DNA of 64,000 bases. Source: Neocallimastix lanati (nom. inval.) (lineage: Eukaryota > Neocallimastigomycota > Neocallimastigomycetes > Neocallimastigales > Neocallimastigaceae). The notes beneath the pieces are model-generated. The model was not told the DNA's origin. It did no database searches and worked only from the letters and a program-made list of their open reading frames with translations. Location: the NCBI GenBank assembly GCA_016946835.1, contig JACVTC010000069.1, forward strand, positions 1 through 64,000. The letters are read 5' to 3'. A program made the translations under genes and the position numbers. Below are positions 33,137-44,520 of the stretch, one piece after another. Each line of letters starts with the position of its first letter. Within the stretch, counting starts at the first letter, position 1.

Positions 33137-33300
33137 TATTTTTATATTTTTATAATATGCATATAACTACACAATAATTTATAATTCATAACATCGATTA
33201 TTATTAGTATATTATATAACTAAAAATGGAATATTCAATAATTAATTTCGAATTAATAGTCATATAATCATAATCACTATAGTCATAGCGCTTTTAAGTT
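32821..33300. other. A+T-rich spacer with a weak tRNA-like patch
   Basis: No gene. At 32963-33020 a stretch with a B-box-like GAGTTTGATTCC follows TGGTCAACGCC by about 36 bases; pairing is poor and it is at most a worn SINE or tRNA relic. An (ATTT)n run lies at about 33098-33140. Confidence 0.4.
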
Positions 33301-33544
33301 CTATGTCAAAAATAATAAAGATTTGGAATGACACTAAACTGACAATATATGAAACAAAGAAAAATAAAAAACTTATAAATTAGTGTTATCATTAAATTAA
33401 AAAAAAATACTAAAAACAAACTTCAATAATTTGTTATAAGAGTCTTCAGTAATATATTATGAAATGTTACATATCTCATATATTATATTAATATATTACA
33501 ATATTTTTAAATAATTCTTTTTCACTTGTTATTTTAGAGCAAAA

Positions 33545-33595
<51 letters not shown>

Positions 33596-33597
33596 AG

Positions 33598-33616
33598 GGA
33601 TAAATATGACTGAAAA
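33598..33616 (+). promoter_or_regulatory. Promoter-like block before the dead secreted-protein copy
   Basis: GGATAAATATGACTGAAAA after a ~44-base A run, 169 bases before the former start codon. It matches the block before the intact gene (38412-38430). The TATAAATA-type core suggests a TATA box. Confidence 0.5.
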
Positions 33617-33660
33617 TTTCTAATTATTATTTCTTTAAAAATAATAATTAAATAGAATAA

Positions 33661-33708
<48 letters not shown>

Positions 33709-33784
33709 AATAAAAAATTATATAATCATAAATATAAATATAAAATTTCCAAAAAATTAGTTTAAAGAACTCATAAAAATTTTA

Positions 33785-34166
33785 ATGAAAATGTATTTTT
33801 TATTCAAGTTTATTAGTTTCCTATTAGTTTTGATTTGTATCACCTTCTCCTTTCTTAATTGTGAAGTAAATTATCAAACCTGTACTGAACTTAGAGTAGT
33901 AATTGCTGGTGGTTTTTTAGATAAATGTGTACATAAACTTATATAAAATACTATAGTTGTGATAAAATCTGGTTTGGAGCTTACATCACATCATCGTGAA
34001 TTATTTGAAGCTGGAGTATTTGAAGCTTGTTGTTTTAAAACTTGCCAAGATTACATAAATGGTAAAATTAAAGCAAAAAAAGTATAAAATGGAAGTTATC
34101 AAACACATGAGAAAATACGATATATTACTTGATCTTGAAAACATGATCTGTAAACATTATGGTTAA
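33785..34166 (+). pseudogene. Dead copy of the small secreted cysteine-rich protein
   Basis: Homologue of the intact gene at 38595-38996. It keeps the signal-peptide-like start MKMYFLFKFISFLLVLIC, the core LFEAGVFEACCFKTCQDY and the ending MICKHYG, but it is broken in several places and cannot make the full product. About 300 bases upstream also align with the upstream region of the intact gene, so the duplicated unit included the promoter. Function unknown. Confidence 0.8.
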
Positions 34167-34343
34167 ATAATTAAAAAAATGATTATAAGTAATTAAAATA
34201 AAAAATAATAAATAAAAATAAACAAAAATCAAAATAAATTATTTTTCTAATATATAATTTTAATTTCAATATTTTTAATAATTCTTTTTTTATTTGTAAT
34301 ATTAAGGCAAAATAAAAAATATAAAATATAAAAAAAAAAGAAA

Positions 34344-34362
34344 GTATAAATATGAATGAAAA
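34344..34362 (+). promoter_or_regulatory. Orphan promoter block of the secreted-protein family
   Basis: GTATAAATATGAATGAAAA, identical to the block before the intact gene, again after an A-rich run. The ~100 bases upstream also resemble the other two copies (TAATTCTTTTT...TTGT). No gene follows: the sequence runs into a (TAA)n array. It marks a third, lost copy. Confidence 0.55.
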
Positions 34363-34394
34363 CTGTAGTTGTTTCTTTAAAATAAATAATTAAG

Positions 34395-34428
34395 TAAAAT
34401 AATCATAATCATAATAATAATAATAATC

Positions 34429-34475
<47 letters not shown>

Positions 34476-34476
34476 C

Positions 34477-34559
<83 letters not shown>

Positions 34560-34560
34560 G
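34395..34560. repeat. (TAA)n trinucleotide array
   Basis: About 165 bases of TAA/ATA repeats with a few CAT interruptions. It sits where the coding part of a third secreted-protein copy would be expected. Confidence 0.9.
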
Positions 34561-34562
34561 CA

Positions 34563-35086
34563 AAATATATATATATATATTTAAATATAGATATTAAAAT
34601 TTTTACCAAGATATCATCATTATTTTATCTATTTATTTATTTATTTATTACCAATATAGAAAGATCATCTAATTAATATATAACTCCACCATAACATACT
34701 TAAACTTAACATTTGTTTTTATTGATTTAATATATGAATAAAAATAGCACATTCTCTAATTTTTAATACTAATTAAGAATCATATAGTGGTGATATAATA
34801 ATCATATAATCACTATATATGATCACTATAATTTTAGTAATTTAGGATTTCTGTCTTAAAAGCATATAATTAATTGTATATTTGAATAATTTGAATTCAT
34901 ATTTTTCTCCGTTTAGGTTTCAATTCCGAGTAAAATAAATAAAATACGTATATTTAATGTATATAGGTAATTGGGAGAGAGAGTAAGAAGGTTTAAAAAA
35001 TTTACTTAAGTCCCGACCAACCGAGTTAAACTTTAATTTTTTAAGAAACATTCGCCCGATGAAATGAATCAAAATTTTTAATATAA
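34563..35086. other. A+T-rich spacer
   Basis: No gene. At about 34783-34835 several short inverted ATCATATAGTG-type repeats occur, possibly a worn hairpin. Confidence 0.5.
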
Positions 35087-35860
35087 TTATCTTAATATTT
35101 TTATTAAAACTAATTGTACAATCAGAAAGATCCCTGTATCCTTTGGAGAGATCACAAAATGCTTGAAGATTAGATAAATTACTTCTAAATTTAAATTTTT
35201 AATCCTTTTTATAAAATATATGCTATTCATAAGATAATTTTTTAATGTAAGTAGGGCAGGACAATTGAATGCTGAACCCTGTAGATTTTTAGGAACTTTT
35301 TCTTGAATTTCATCACCTACTTCATTTGTTGTAACAAGAAGTTTCTTTATTACTGTATTAGAGTCCAGATTATCATTATGTTTAAATTCATCTAGTAAAC
35401 CATGTAAATTTATAATGAGAGAAAATGCTTCATGTTTATCCCGACTAAATAATTTAATTTTCTTACAAGCGAGTGGCATAATAAAACCATCAAGCAAATA
35501 TTAATATTATTTTTAATATGGAAGAGTAAACGATGACGAGGGTCTGGGTAGGTTGAGGTAATGAATAAAGTGGATAAGAAGTTTCATAGGAATAAATTTC
35601 ATAAACATTCAATAAGGTTACATTAACAAATCTTTTCAAAGGACATTTAAAATTAATAGGTTTTTCGATACTTGTCAAGAAAGAATGAGTGATAAATGGT
35701 TAAAGATATTATTCAAAAAGGTCGTATAAAGAAGAGATATTCAGTTAATCTCTTAATTTAACTTTAAACATTTATAAAAGTCAATACAAGAATTTTTTCC
35801 ATCATTAAACCATGTAAACTGATGACTAACCAAATTCATAACAAACCATTGGAGGATAAA
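35087..35860 (-). pseudogene. Unidentified minus-strand pseudogene
   Basis: Two overlapping frames on the minus strand: 35490-35678 (TSIEKPINFKCPLKRFVNV) and 35087-35497 (MLDGFIMPLACKKIKLFSR through EIQEKVPKNLQGSAFNCPAL). They overlap by eight bases in different frames, as after a frameshift or at an unspliced intron. Further upstream (35700-35860) protein-like text continues with stops (FTWFNDGKNSCIDFYKCLK). The residue mix is normal for a soluble protein, not low-complexity. I do not recognise the family. A host gene remnant or a transposon protein are both possible. Confidence 0.45.
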
Positions 35861-35870
35861 TTCAATGAAT

Positions 35871-36116
35871 AAAATTATCCATTTATAGAAGAATCTAAAA
35901 TTTTAAAAAATAAAAATTGAGATAAAAATTAACAGAAAAATCTAGAATTTTGATTATTTTTTGACCTAATTATTTATAATTATATATTTATGTATATAAT
36001 AATTAACTTTTTTAAAAAAAAACTTTAAATAATTAAATTAATCATTAAATTTTTGTATTTTTTTTTTTTTTAAATATTTTTTATTTATTTATTTATTTAT
36101 TTATTTATTCATTCAT

Positions 36117-36179
<63 letters not shown>

Positions 36180-36440
36180 TTATATTAATTATATAAATTA
36201 ATTTGACGTATATTTTTATTTTATTTTACTATTGTTTTTAAATTATTTTTTTTAATGATTTTTTTTTTATTCACATGGAGGTATCATCAATGAATGGGAA
36301 GAGTTTGAGGTCATTTCGTCCTTAATACTCGTAATGTAGTTTTTATTGATAATAATGTAAAAAATGTCATGTATTTTATTTACTTGGATTTTCTTAATAC
36401 ATATTTAAAATAAAGTTTAATCCAAGTTTTTTTTTTTTTT
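35871..36440 (+). mobile_element. Internal-deletion copy of the inverted-repeat element
   Basis: The left end (35876-35912, ATTTATAGAAGAATCTAAAA) and about 150 following bases match 36657-36840. The last part (36270-36345: HGGIINEWEEFEVISS) matches 37605-37675 in copy 2. The central ORF found in copy 2 is missing and replaced by a (TTTA)n run (about 36075-36180). The right terminal repeat is not seen. Confidence 0.55.
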
Positions 36441-36656
36441 AAAAAAAAAAAATAGTAATAATAATAAATATAATAACAAATAATGACAAAAGAAAAAAAA
36501 AAAGAAAAGATAAAAAAATAATTAATGTTAACAATAATTTTTCATAAAATATAACATTTTGTAATAATAAAACTTAAATATATATTAAAAAATACTTGTA
36601 TATTATTCATTCTTAAATAATTATTAATTATTTATTATTTATTTTTTATTATGATC

Positions 36657-37853
36657 ATTCATTTATAGAAGAATCTAAAATTTAAAAAAAATAAAATTAA
36701 GATAAAAATTTACAGAAAAATCTAAAATTTTGACTATTTTTTGACTTATGATTTAAAATTACATATTTATTTATATAATAATTAACCTTTTTAAGAAAAA
36801 AATAAAAAAAAAAAAAAACTAAATATAATTAAATTAATCTTTAAATTTTTATGTATATGAATTTTTTTTTATATAAATATTCTTTCTTTCTTTATTTATT
36901 TATTTATATTAATTATAAATTAATTTATACATTCATTTTTATTTCATTTTACTATTTTTATTATATCATTTATTTCTTATTTCTTTTTTTCTTTTTTGGA
37001 ATATATTAAAAGATTTATATTTTTATTGATTATTAATTCAAAAAACTATTACTTTATTTTTATTTATTGTGAATTCAAATTTAATGCGAAACCTTATGTA
37101 AAAAGCAAATTAATATCAGAAGATTGCTCAACATGTTGTCATTGTTACGTAAGTAACAGCATATCTAGTTGCACAATGGATACTTTTATGTCCTAAAATT
37201 TGAAGAAGTTAGACAATAATTCATTCAAATTTGTTGATGAAATTTTTATTATTTTTTCTATGATTGTTCATGAGAAATCTTTAAACATTCCTGATGGTAA
37301 AGAGAAAGGTTTTAATGATTATTTTTTTTTTTATTCACTGTGTCTCCTTCTTGGTGAAAATGCGGTATATGAAATCATAACGATTGGTAAGTGGGAAAGA
37401 AGACGTTTTATTGATGATATTTTTCAATCGCCTTCGAGAGAGTCTTTTTTCCCCTATTTCATATTATGTGAGGCTTCATGGAATTCTTTACTAATCTTAT
37501 GTGATTTTTACACTACGATTAATTTGTATGTCATTAGACATTACCAATTGTTATAAGTGTCGACATCGAAGAAATTTTTGATATAGATTTAATGGATAAT
37601 TTTTATTTACATGGAGGCATTATCATTAATGAATGGGAAGAGTTAGAGGTCATTTCATCCTCGAGATTCATAAAGGAGTTTTTTTTTTATGATATTAAAT
37701 TTTCATATATTCTATTTTGTTATATTTTTTTTTAATAAATATTATTAAATAAAATTTATTCCAAGTCTTTTAAAAAAATTTTTTTTTAGTCATCTAAAGT
37801 GTACTTTTTTTTTTTTTATTTATTCAAAATTTAGATTCTTCTATGGATGAATT
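36657..37853 (+). mobile_element. Inverted-repeat element with unrecognised ORF
   Basis: Ends are an imperfect inverted repeat of about 27 bp: 36657-36683 against 37827-37853 (core ATAGAAGAATCTAAA). Inside is a protein-like frame (36996-37556 and a short continuation). A deleted copy lies at 35871-36440 and a piece of the right end recurs at 47235-47300. No target duplication can be set because the flanks are low-complexity. It behaves like a small DNA transposon with a non-autonomous sibling, but the protein is not a transposase that I know. Confidence 0.5.
36996..37556 (+). pseudogene. Unrecognised ORF of the inverted-repeat element
   Basis: One frame of 187 codons with a single internal TAA (37194-37196). 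First part: hydrophobic start, then a Cys-rich patch (EDCSTCCHCYVSNSISSC). Second part: FVDEIFIIFSMIVHEKSLNI, then KWERRRFIDDIFQSPSRES and FILCEASWNSLLILCDFY. After the stop at 37554-37556 a shifted frame continues at 37560 (VDIEEIFDIDLMDNFYLHGG, IIINEWEELEVISSSRF). The ending HGGI..NEWEE..EVISS is repeated in the deletion copy. No family recognised; CC/CXXC residues could bind metal, but that is guesswork. Confidence 0.4.
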
Positions 37854-38359
37854 ACCAAAATAAGGAAGTATTTAAAGCTGAATCGTAATAAATAATAATT
37901 AATGTTAAATATTAAATATTAATATATTAATAAATAAATAATATAGGATATAAAAAATAAAAAAAAATATACAAATAAAATTATTTATAAATAAGAATTA
38001 ATAAAAGAAAAAACTTTTATTTATTAAATTTTTTAACATTCACGACTATTACATAGTACATTTAAAGAAAAAAAATTTTTTATATTTATTTATAATTAAT
38101 CTATTTAATTATTTGTTTATTTATTTATTTTTATTAATTCATTACCTAAAGACCTTTTTTAATAATAAAAAGTATTATTAAATAAGAACAATTTAATCAA
38201 TTTAATTTAATAATATGAATCAGAAATGACAAATACTGAAACCAAAAAAAAAAAAGCTTATTTCAATAATTTGTTTGAACAATTTATATTTTCAATAAAA
38301 CTTAAATATATATTTATATTATACCATACTATAATTTTATATAATTCATTTTATTTAAA

Positions 38360-38411
<52 letters not shown>
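37854..38411. other. A+T-rich upstream region of the secreted-protein gene
   Basis: No gene. From about 38225 on, it aligns with 33330-33600 upstream of the dead copy (for example CTTATTTCAATAATTTGTT). A ~45-base A run (38367-38411) directly precedes the promoter block. Confidence 0.55.
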
Positions 38412-38414
<3 letters not shown>

Positions 38415-38430
38415 TAAATATGAATGAAAA
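38412..38430 (+). promoter_or_regulatory. Promoter block of the secreted-protein gene
   Basis: GTATAAATATGAATGAAAA, 165 bases before the start codon, conserved before the dead copy and as an orphan at 34344. TATAAATA is a canonical TATA box; the extension ATGAATGAAAA is part of the conserved block. Confidence 0.6.
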
Positions 38431-38594
38431 GTTATTATAATTTTTTTTTAAAAAACAAAAATAACAAAAAATAAAAAAAAAATAAAAAATTAAAATAAAA
38501 ATAAAAACTAAATAAAATAAAATAATAAAAAATTACAACAAAATTATAAAGAAGAATTAATAACAAATATTAAACTTCAAAACAAAAAATATAA

Positions 38595-38996
38595 ATGAAA
38601 ATGAATTCTTTATTCAAGTCTATGAGTTACTTATTATTAGTATTAATTTGTATCTTCTCCTTTGTAAAATGTGAAATAAACTATTCAACTTGCGACGATC
38701 TTGGATATGTTTTTGATGATAATGATGATATTTTATCAAAATGTTATGATAAACTTTATGATAAATACTTCCTTTGCGATGATAATACTAAAAAAAATCC
38801 AAAAGAACTTACAACATCCTCACGTTATCGTGAATTAATGGAAGCTGGAGTAGCTGAAGCTTGTTGCTTTCCTATTTGTCGTGATTATGCCAATGGTAAA
38901 GTTAGAGCAAGACCATGTAAAGAAGTATTTATTGAACGTATAAAAAAACACAGTCCAAGCTTTACTAACAAGATGGTCTGTAAACACTATGGTTAA
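38595..38996 (+). CDS. Small secreted eight-cysteine protein, 133 aa
   Basis: The only intact host-like gene. Residues 1-26 are a signal peptide (hydrophobic YLLLVLICIFSFV). The mature part of about 107 residues has eight cysteines (33, 50, 61, 90, 91, 95, 108, 129), enough for four disulfides, with a C-C-x3-C cluster in EACCFPICRDY. An Asp-rich stretch (34-63) makes the N-terminal half acidic; the C-terminal half is basic (RARPCKEVFIERIKKH). No dockerin or known enzyme motif is present. The start at 38595 gives the complete signal peptide and follows the A-rich leader expected here; the next Met is only two codons downstream. A dead copy lies 4.8 kb upstream in the same orientation. An extracellular role is inferred; the function is unknown. 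Confidence 0.85.
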   Translation: MKMNSLFKSMSYLLLVLICIFSFVKCEINYSTCDDLGYVFDDNDDILSKCYDKLYDKYFLCDDNTKKNPKELTTSSRYRELMEAGVAEACCFPICRDYANGKVRARPCKEVFIERIKKHSPSFTNKMVCKHYG

Positions 38997-39554
38997 AAAT
39001 TTTTAAATAATGAAAAATCATCATATAAATTTAATACTAAATAATTTAGTTTATTTAGAAATATCAAATAATAAATAAGTAATAATAAAATTGTAATTTT
39101 TATTTATTCTTTTATATATATATATATAATAATCATTAATATAATGTAATTATGAAATTTTTTTGAATAAATAAAGATTATTAAAAAATTTTTAATAAAA
39201 TTAAAAAAATATAACCAATTTTCTTTTTTTTTTTTTTTTATTTATTTATTTAGTATTAAGAGTATGAGTTGATGCCTTACTAGTAGATATTAATAAGTAT
39301 TTTGTGAATTGAGATATGTTTTTAAATGAATACTTTATATATATATATATATATATATAAAAGAACCAGTAGGGTAGGCCATTGAAATTATTCAATTTAT
39401 AACTGTTTCCCTGTTTCTTTTAAAAATATTGTATATTTTTAACATATTTAACAGATATATTAAAATAACATAAATATTTTATTACATATTTAATATTATA
39501 TATGCTTACTTATATGATATTAATAATATATATATATACATAACACTTTTAATG

Positions 39555-39592
<38 letters not shown>

Positions 39593-39854
39593 AAAAACTC
39601 TTAATATATAAAATTATAATGCAAAAAAACAAAAAAAAAAAATATACTCTCTTTATTCAATCAAAATCCAATTACAGTAAAATTTCTCATTCATATTTGT
39701 ACGTATTGGTTAATTTTTTTTTTTTTTTTTCAAATTAAGATAGATCATAAGCTCATAACTAAGCTCTCTACTCTGAGATAACTACAGACTCAAGTTAACT
39801 ATAACAATAATTAAATTCTAATAAAATTTTATATTTTAATAATTTTAATTTCCA
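38997..39854. other. 3' flank and spacer
   Basis: Contains AATAAA-type signals for the secreted-protein gene (about 39071 and 39168), a (TA)n run at 39339-39358 and a poly-A run at 39556-39588. No gene is seen. Confidence 0.55.
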
Positions 39855-42548
39855 ATGATGTGGACTGTTTATCCAGGTCCATTCAATCATATTCGTAGTA
39901 AAGTTAATGATAAAATTTTATTTTTATATAATGCTTTTTACCGTGGCAACCTAACAAATGATATTGTTAATAGTAATAATGATTACAGCAACAGTAATAA
40001 TAGTAATAGTAATAATAGTTATAGTAATATTAGTAATAGTATTTTTAGTAATGTTAGTAATAGTATTGAAAATAATGTGTATATTGATTCTAGTGTGTGT
40101 AAAAAAGTGTTTAATTTCCTTCTTGGAGGTCGAAGTATTAATAACAGTACAAGGGAATGGAAGGATCTATTTAGGTGCCAGATGAAATCAGGTACTTATT
40201 CTATAGTAAGTATTTACTCCCTGTCTACTCAATTCTTTAATCTTTGTGTCAGTTGGAACATTAATGAATGGGATGCTGAAAAAAATTTTTTTTAAACCTA
40301 TCTGTATTTTCTTGCAAGAGGTCTGTCATAGCCAATACCTTAATGTACTTTTCAAATAATTACCCATTTCTTTGTCACAATAATACCATTTTACGAAAAG
40401 CCGATCCAAATATACCTGGTATGAGAGAGGTCTTAATATAAGTGTACATCGTTCTTGTTCCTTTTTTCTTCAGATCCTTTTGAATAAAAGTTTATCATTT
40501 CTGTCAACATTACTTCTTTTTTGGGGGGAATTAAAATGCACTATTGGTAATATTTATGTTCCTACGGTCACTCATAAGGAAGAAAGAACAAAAAAAATAT
40601 CCTTTCAGAAATTACTAATTGGATAAAGAAAAAAAACATATTAATACACCTTCTATTCTTGTTAGGTGACTTTAATATGTCTAAATCCCAATTAGAAAGT
40701 TTACTTAATAAATCATCTCATCAATGGTTCACTAAAAACTTATCAGGTCTCGATTTCACATGGGCTCGGGGATGGTAGTTCATCTTTTGTATTGATCATG
40801 TTTTATTTAATTGTAAAAATAAAGGAATACATTAATAAGGTATCTGTTTGTTAGTACATTCAATGATTTTTTTTTGACCACTTCCACTCATATCCTTTCC
40901 TGTAAAGAAAGATGAATCAGAAGGTTTTCATGCTCCTACTCCATTTAGAAGATTTCAAATGGTCCCAACACATGTGTGTAATAAAAAGTAAAAATGAAAT
41001 ATTCTCAAGTAACTACTTCTCAATTCTTCTTAATGAATTTGATGATAATGAAAAATTAAGTTCTAATGAAATAGTCAATAAATTTATAGAAATGAGTTAA
41101 CTTTTTATTTTCTCATTCGGATTAAATGCATCGATTTTGTTGAACATTATAGTGAACTAGCTTCTGATGTTACTCAAACATAGTCTGGATAATGAATAAC
41201 TGGGTTAAATTTTATTTGAAAATTAATCCCAATAATAATCCTACTTGGGATATTAATGATTCTATCACTACGGAAGAAATTTCAAAACACACTGCTTGAT
41301 ATGAAAAATAATAAAGCTCCTTGGCCCCGATTGAATTTTTTAAAGCTTTCTTTAGTAAATCTGATTCATTCCGATAATCAAGACGCTTCTTCAAATGTTC
41401 ACTTACTCTGATTGTACTAAATTTTTACTTTTATTATTTAACAAAATCTGGAATGGTGGTTTCCTCTGAAGAGTGGAATTCAGCTTCTATAATATCAATT
41501 CCAAAAAAGAAAAGAAAAAAAAAAAAAAAAGAGAGATCTTTCAGATTGCAATAATTATTATGGTATTTCTCTTATTAATGTTGGCTTAAAAATTATTTCT
41601 CAAAGATTTGTTACTAATAGAATTGATAAATATGCCTTAAACCATATTGTTTTGTTAGACTCGACCAATTTGGATTTAGAAATAAAGAAGAATGTATAGG
41701 TTTATATATTTCAATTAGAGAAATATGTCAAAGAAGAAAATTTCAAGGAAATTTTACTTATCTTTTTGGTTTTTTTTTGATCTTAAAAAAAGCCTATGAT
41801 TCAGTATCTATCTTTAATATTTTGACCAAATTATATAACTTAGGAATTAGAGGAAAATGACATCATCTGTTATTTAGAAAACCTGTATTATCTATCCTCT
41901 TAAGCTCTTGCTTTATTTTAATGGTCATCTATCAGAAGAATTTTCGATTAATCGTGGGGTTTAGACAAGGATGTCCTCTATCTCCTATTTTTATTTAATT
42001 GTTGTTCATTAATGATGTATGCTCCACCTCTCTTTGGTTCAAATAAGAACAGATGCTCTAAAGCTCAAAAAAAAGCAATTATTAAAAGAGGACTTTATTG
42101 GAGTTATGGATTTAAAATCTCTCTTAATTTTTTATGTTAGTCTCAAATGATATTTACTCGTGAATTGAGAATACCTCCTCTTTCAGCGATCTGTGCTATA
42201 TCTCAATTACGCTGCTTTAGAAAATGGAAGAAACTTCATCATGTATTATTAATCAACTCACTAATAATATTCCTACTATGTCACATTACTCATGGACTAA
42301 AGAATCAAGGACTTTGGAAAAGAAATTAAATAGTAAGAAAAACAAGTGAAATAAAAAAAAAAAAAAGTTTTATTGGGAAAGAGATGTCTTCAAACCCTCA
42401 AAAGCTATATCAGAAACAGAAACAGAAATCAAAAAGCATAAACATTTCAATATCCTAAGTATCCGTTGGGATTTTCTTTTAGATTTCTCGAATTAGGTGG
42501 GGTGATTTTTAAAATCTAGCATTAGTATTTCCATTATTCCATTAAAAG

Positions 42549-42579
<31 letters not shown>

Positions 42580-43190
42580 ATAAGAAGATTACCCTAAAAA
42601 TGTTGCCCATGTTGTTGGTGTTAGTGTACCCCTAGCTTTTTCTCACTGGATCTTTTTGCCTATCAAGAATTGGAAAATTTACAGAAAAAAAAAAATCTTT
42701 AGCTTTTCTAGATGATCTCTTTTTGAAGTTTGCAATGATAATTGAACAAAAAAATCCTTGAATGTAATCTTTAGATTCAGAAAAAGGATTATGATAATAA
42801 ATATTTATTATTTTATAATTGAGTGCTCTTCTTGGCGGACGTTTAATATATAAAAAAAAAATTAAACTTAATGATGTGAAACAAAAGACAATTAGTTGAC
42901 AATATTTTTTAAGCAAAGTTCAACTTTGTCGATTTGTTCTGTATTTTGTGGGGATTGCGGAATTTTTAAACAAACGTAATACCATTAATTTGTTGATCTT
43001 TTTTTTTTTTTCCTTATAAAATGAAGTTGTTGTTCCGCTCACCATAGTATGTATTCTTATTCTTATTGCTAGACCCATAGAATTGATAGTGCCAAGAACA
43101 CTTAGATCTGTGAGATGGATTAGTTATAACTGTTCCTCCCTTGATGATGGTTTTCAAATGATCACTAGAAAAGAAAATCTCAGGGGGGTA
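39855..43190 (+). pseudogene. LINE-2: dead APE-type LINE with endonuclease and RT
   Basis: The first 146 codons are open (39855-40295; Asn/Ser-rich stretch, then FNLCVSWNINEWDAEK, the N-terminal motif of APE endonucleases). Further endonuclease pieces: FLQEVCHSQY (about 40308), GNIYVPTVTHKEE (about 40550), LGDFNMSKSQ (40662-40690), LDFTWARGW (about 40750). RT pieces: GFRNKEE (about 41670), motif A LKKAYDSVSIF (about 41788), motif B RQGCPLSPI (about 41965). Motif C is missing because the text jumps to the thumb region (LFGSNKNRCSKAQKKAI, about 42030). The C-terminal part with CPCC-like residues (about 42605) continues to about 43190. There are many stops and shifts. Homologous to LINE-1. Confidence 0.8.
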
Positions 43191-43435
43191 GTATTAAGAT
43201 GCGTATAGGGAATATAGGGAATATAGGGAATATTAGCCTTACTTAGAGAAAGGTTCGCGACGACATCAAAAACGACATCAAAAACACGACATCAAAAACG
43301 ATATGACAAAGAATCTATTGAGTTGAGTGAGCGTCTGGAGATTCGTTTAAAGGTTTTAAGGGAGAGAAGACAGGACAGGAGGAAGGTCCAATTATCCTCC
43401 CCTCTCATTAATCTCGCTAATCCCAGTCTAAAAAA
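43191..43435. other. Mixed-composition stretch with short direct repeats
   Basis: Three copies of GGGAATATA (43206-43232) and three of CGACATCAAAAA (about 43259-43300), then a short plus-strand frame rich in charged residues (ESIELSERLEIRLKVLRERR, QDRRKVQLSS) ending at the minisatellite. It may be the end of LINE-2 or part of an unrecognised gene. Confidence 0.35.
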
Positions 43436-44334
43436 ATAAAATAAAATAAAATAAATAGTAGAAATAGAAATGTAAAGTACAGATTGAATATAATAAAATA
43501 AATAGTAGAAATAGAAATATAAAGTACAGATTGAATAAAATAAAATAAATAGTAGAAATATGAATATAAAGTACAGATTGAATAAAATAAAATAAAAAAA
43601 ATAGTTTAAATATGAATGTAAAGTACAGATTGAATAAAATAAAATAAAATAAATAGATAAATAGTAGAAATAGAAATGTAAAGTACAGATTGAATAAAAT
43701 AAAATAAAATAAATAGATAAATAGTAGAAATAGATATATAAAGTATAGATTGAATAAAATAAAATAAATAGTAGAAATATGAATATAAAGTATAGATTGA
43801 ATAAAATAAAATAAATAGTAGAAATAGAAATGTAAAGTACAGATTGAATAAAATAAAATAAATAGTTGAAATATGAATATAAAGTATAGATTGAATAAAA
43901 TAAAATAAATAGAAGAAATAGAAATGTAAAGTACAGATTGAATATGATAAAATAAGTAGTAGAAATAGAAATATAAAATACAGATTGAATAAAATAAAAT
44001 AAATAGTAGAAATAGAAATGTAAAGTACAGATTGAATAAAATAAAATAAATAGTTGAAATTTGAATATAAAGTATATAAAGTATAGATTGAATAAAATAA
44101 AATAAATAGTAGAAATAGAAATGTAAAGTACAGATTGAATAAAATAAAATAAAATAAAATACATAGAAGAAATAGAAATGTAAAGTACAGATTGAATAAA
44201 ATAAAATAAATAGTAGAGATAGAAATGTAAAGTACAGATTGAATAAAATAAAATAAAAAAAAATAGTTGAAATATGAATATAAAGTACAGATTGAATAAA
44301 ATAAAATAAAATAAAATAAAATAATTATATATAA

Positions 44335-44335
<1 letters not shown>
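43436..44335. repeat. 47-bp minisatellite, about 17 units
   Basis: Basic unit GTAGAAATAGAAATGTAAAG followed by TACAGATTGAATAAAATAAA and ATAAATA; CAGATTGAAT or TAGATTGAAT recurs about 17 times. Unit length varies through ATAAA steps. Much of the minus strand stays free of stops, so a 290-codon frame of Phe/Tyr/Ile/Leu arises; it is a by-product of the repeat, not a gene. Confidence 0.95.
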
Positions 44336-44377
<42 letters not shown>

Positions 44378-44520
44378 AAAAAAAAACTATAAATAATATA
44401 AATGGGTTAATTTTTTTTTTTTTTTTTTTTTTTTTAGACTTAGAGAAAAAACTTTATTTAATTTATAATAATTAGAAATAATAGAAATGGGTTAATTTTT
44501 TTTTTTTTTTTTTTTTTTTT
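44336..44520. repeat. Poly-A and poly-T runs with a duplicated motif
   Basis: A ~38-base A run followed by two copies of ATGGGTTAATTTTTT (about 44402 and 44485), each leading into a long T run. A third similar motif, GGGTGTTAATTTTT, closes the acetyltransferase-like relic at 44851. Confidence 0.8.

Noticed and set aside
42632-42916. 94-codon minus-strand frame
   Set aside because: Antisense to the C-terminal part of LINE-2, which reads better on the plus strand.
43292-44164. 290-codon minus-strand frame
   Set aside because: Product of the 47-bp minisatellite; no start context, no homologous protein, repeats only.
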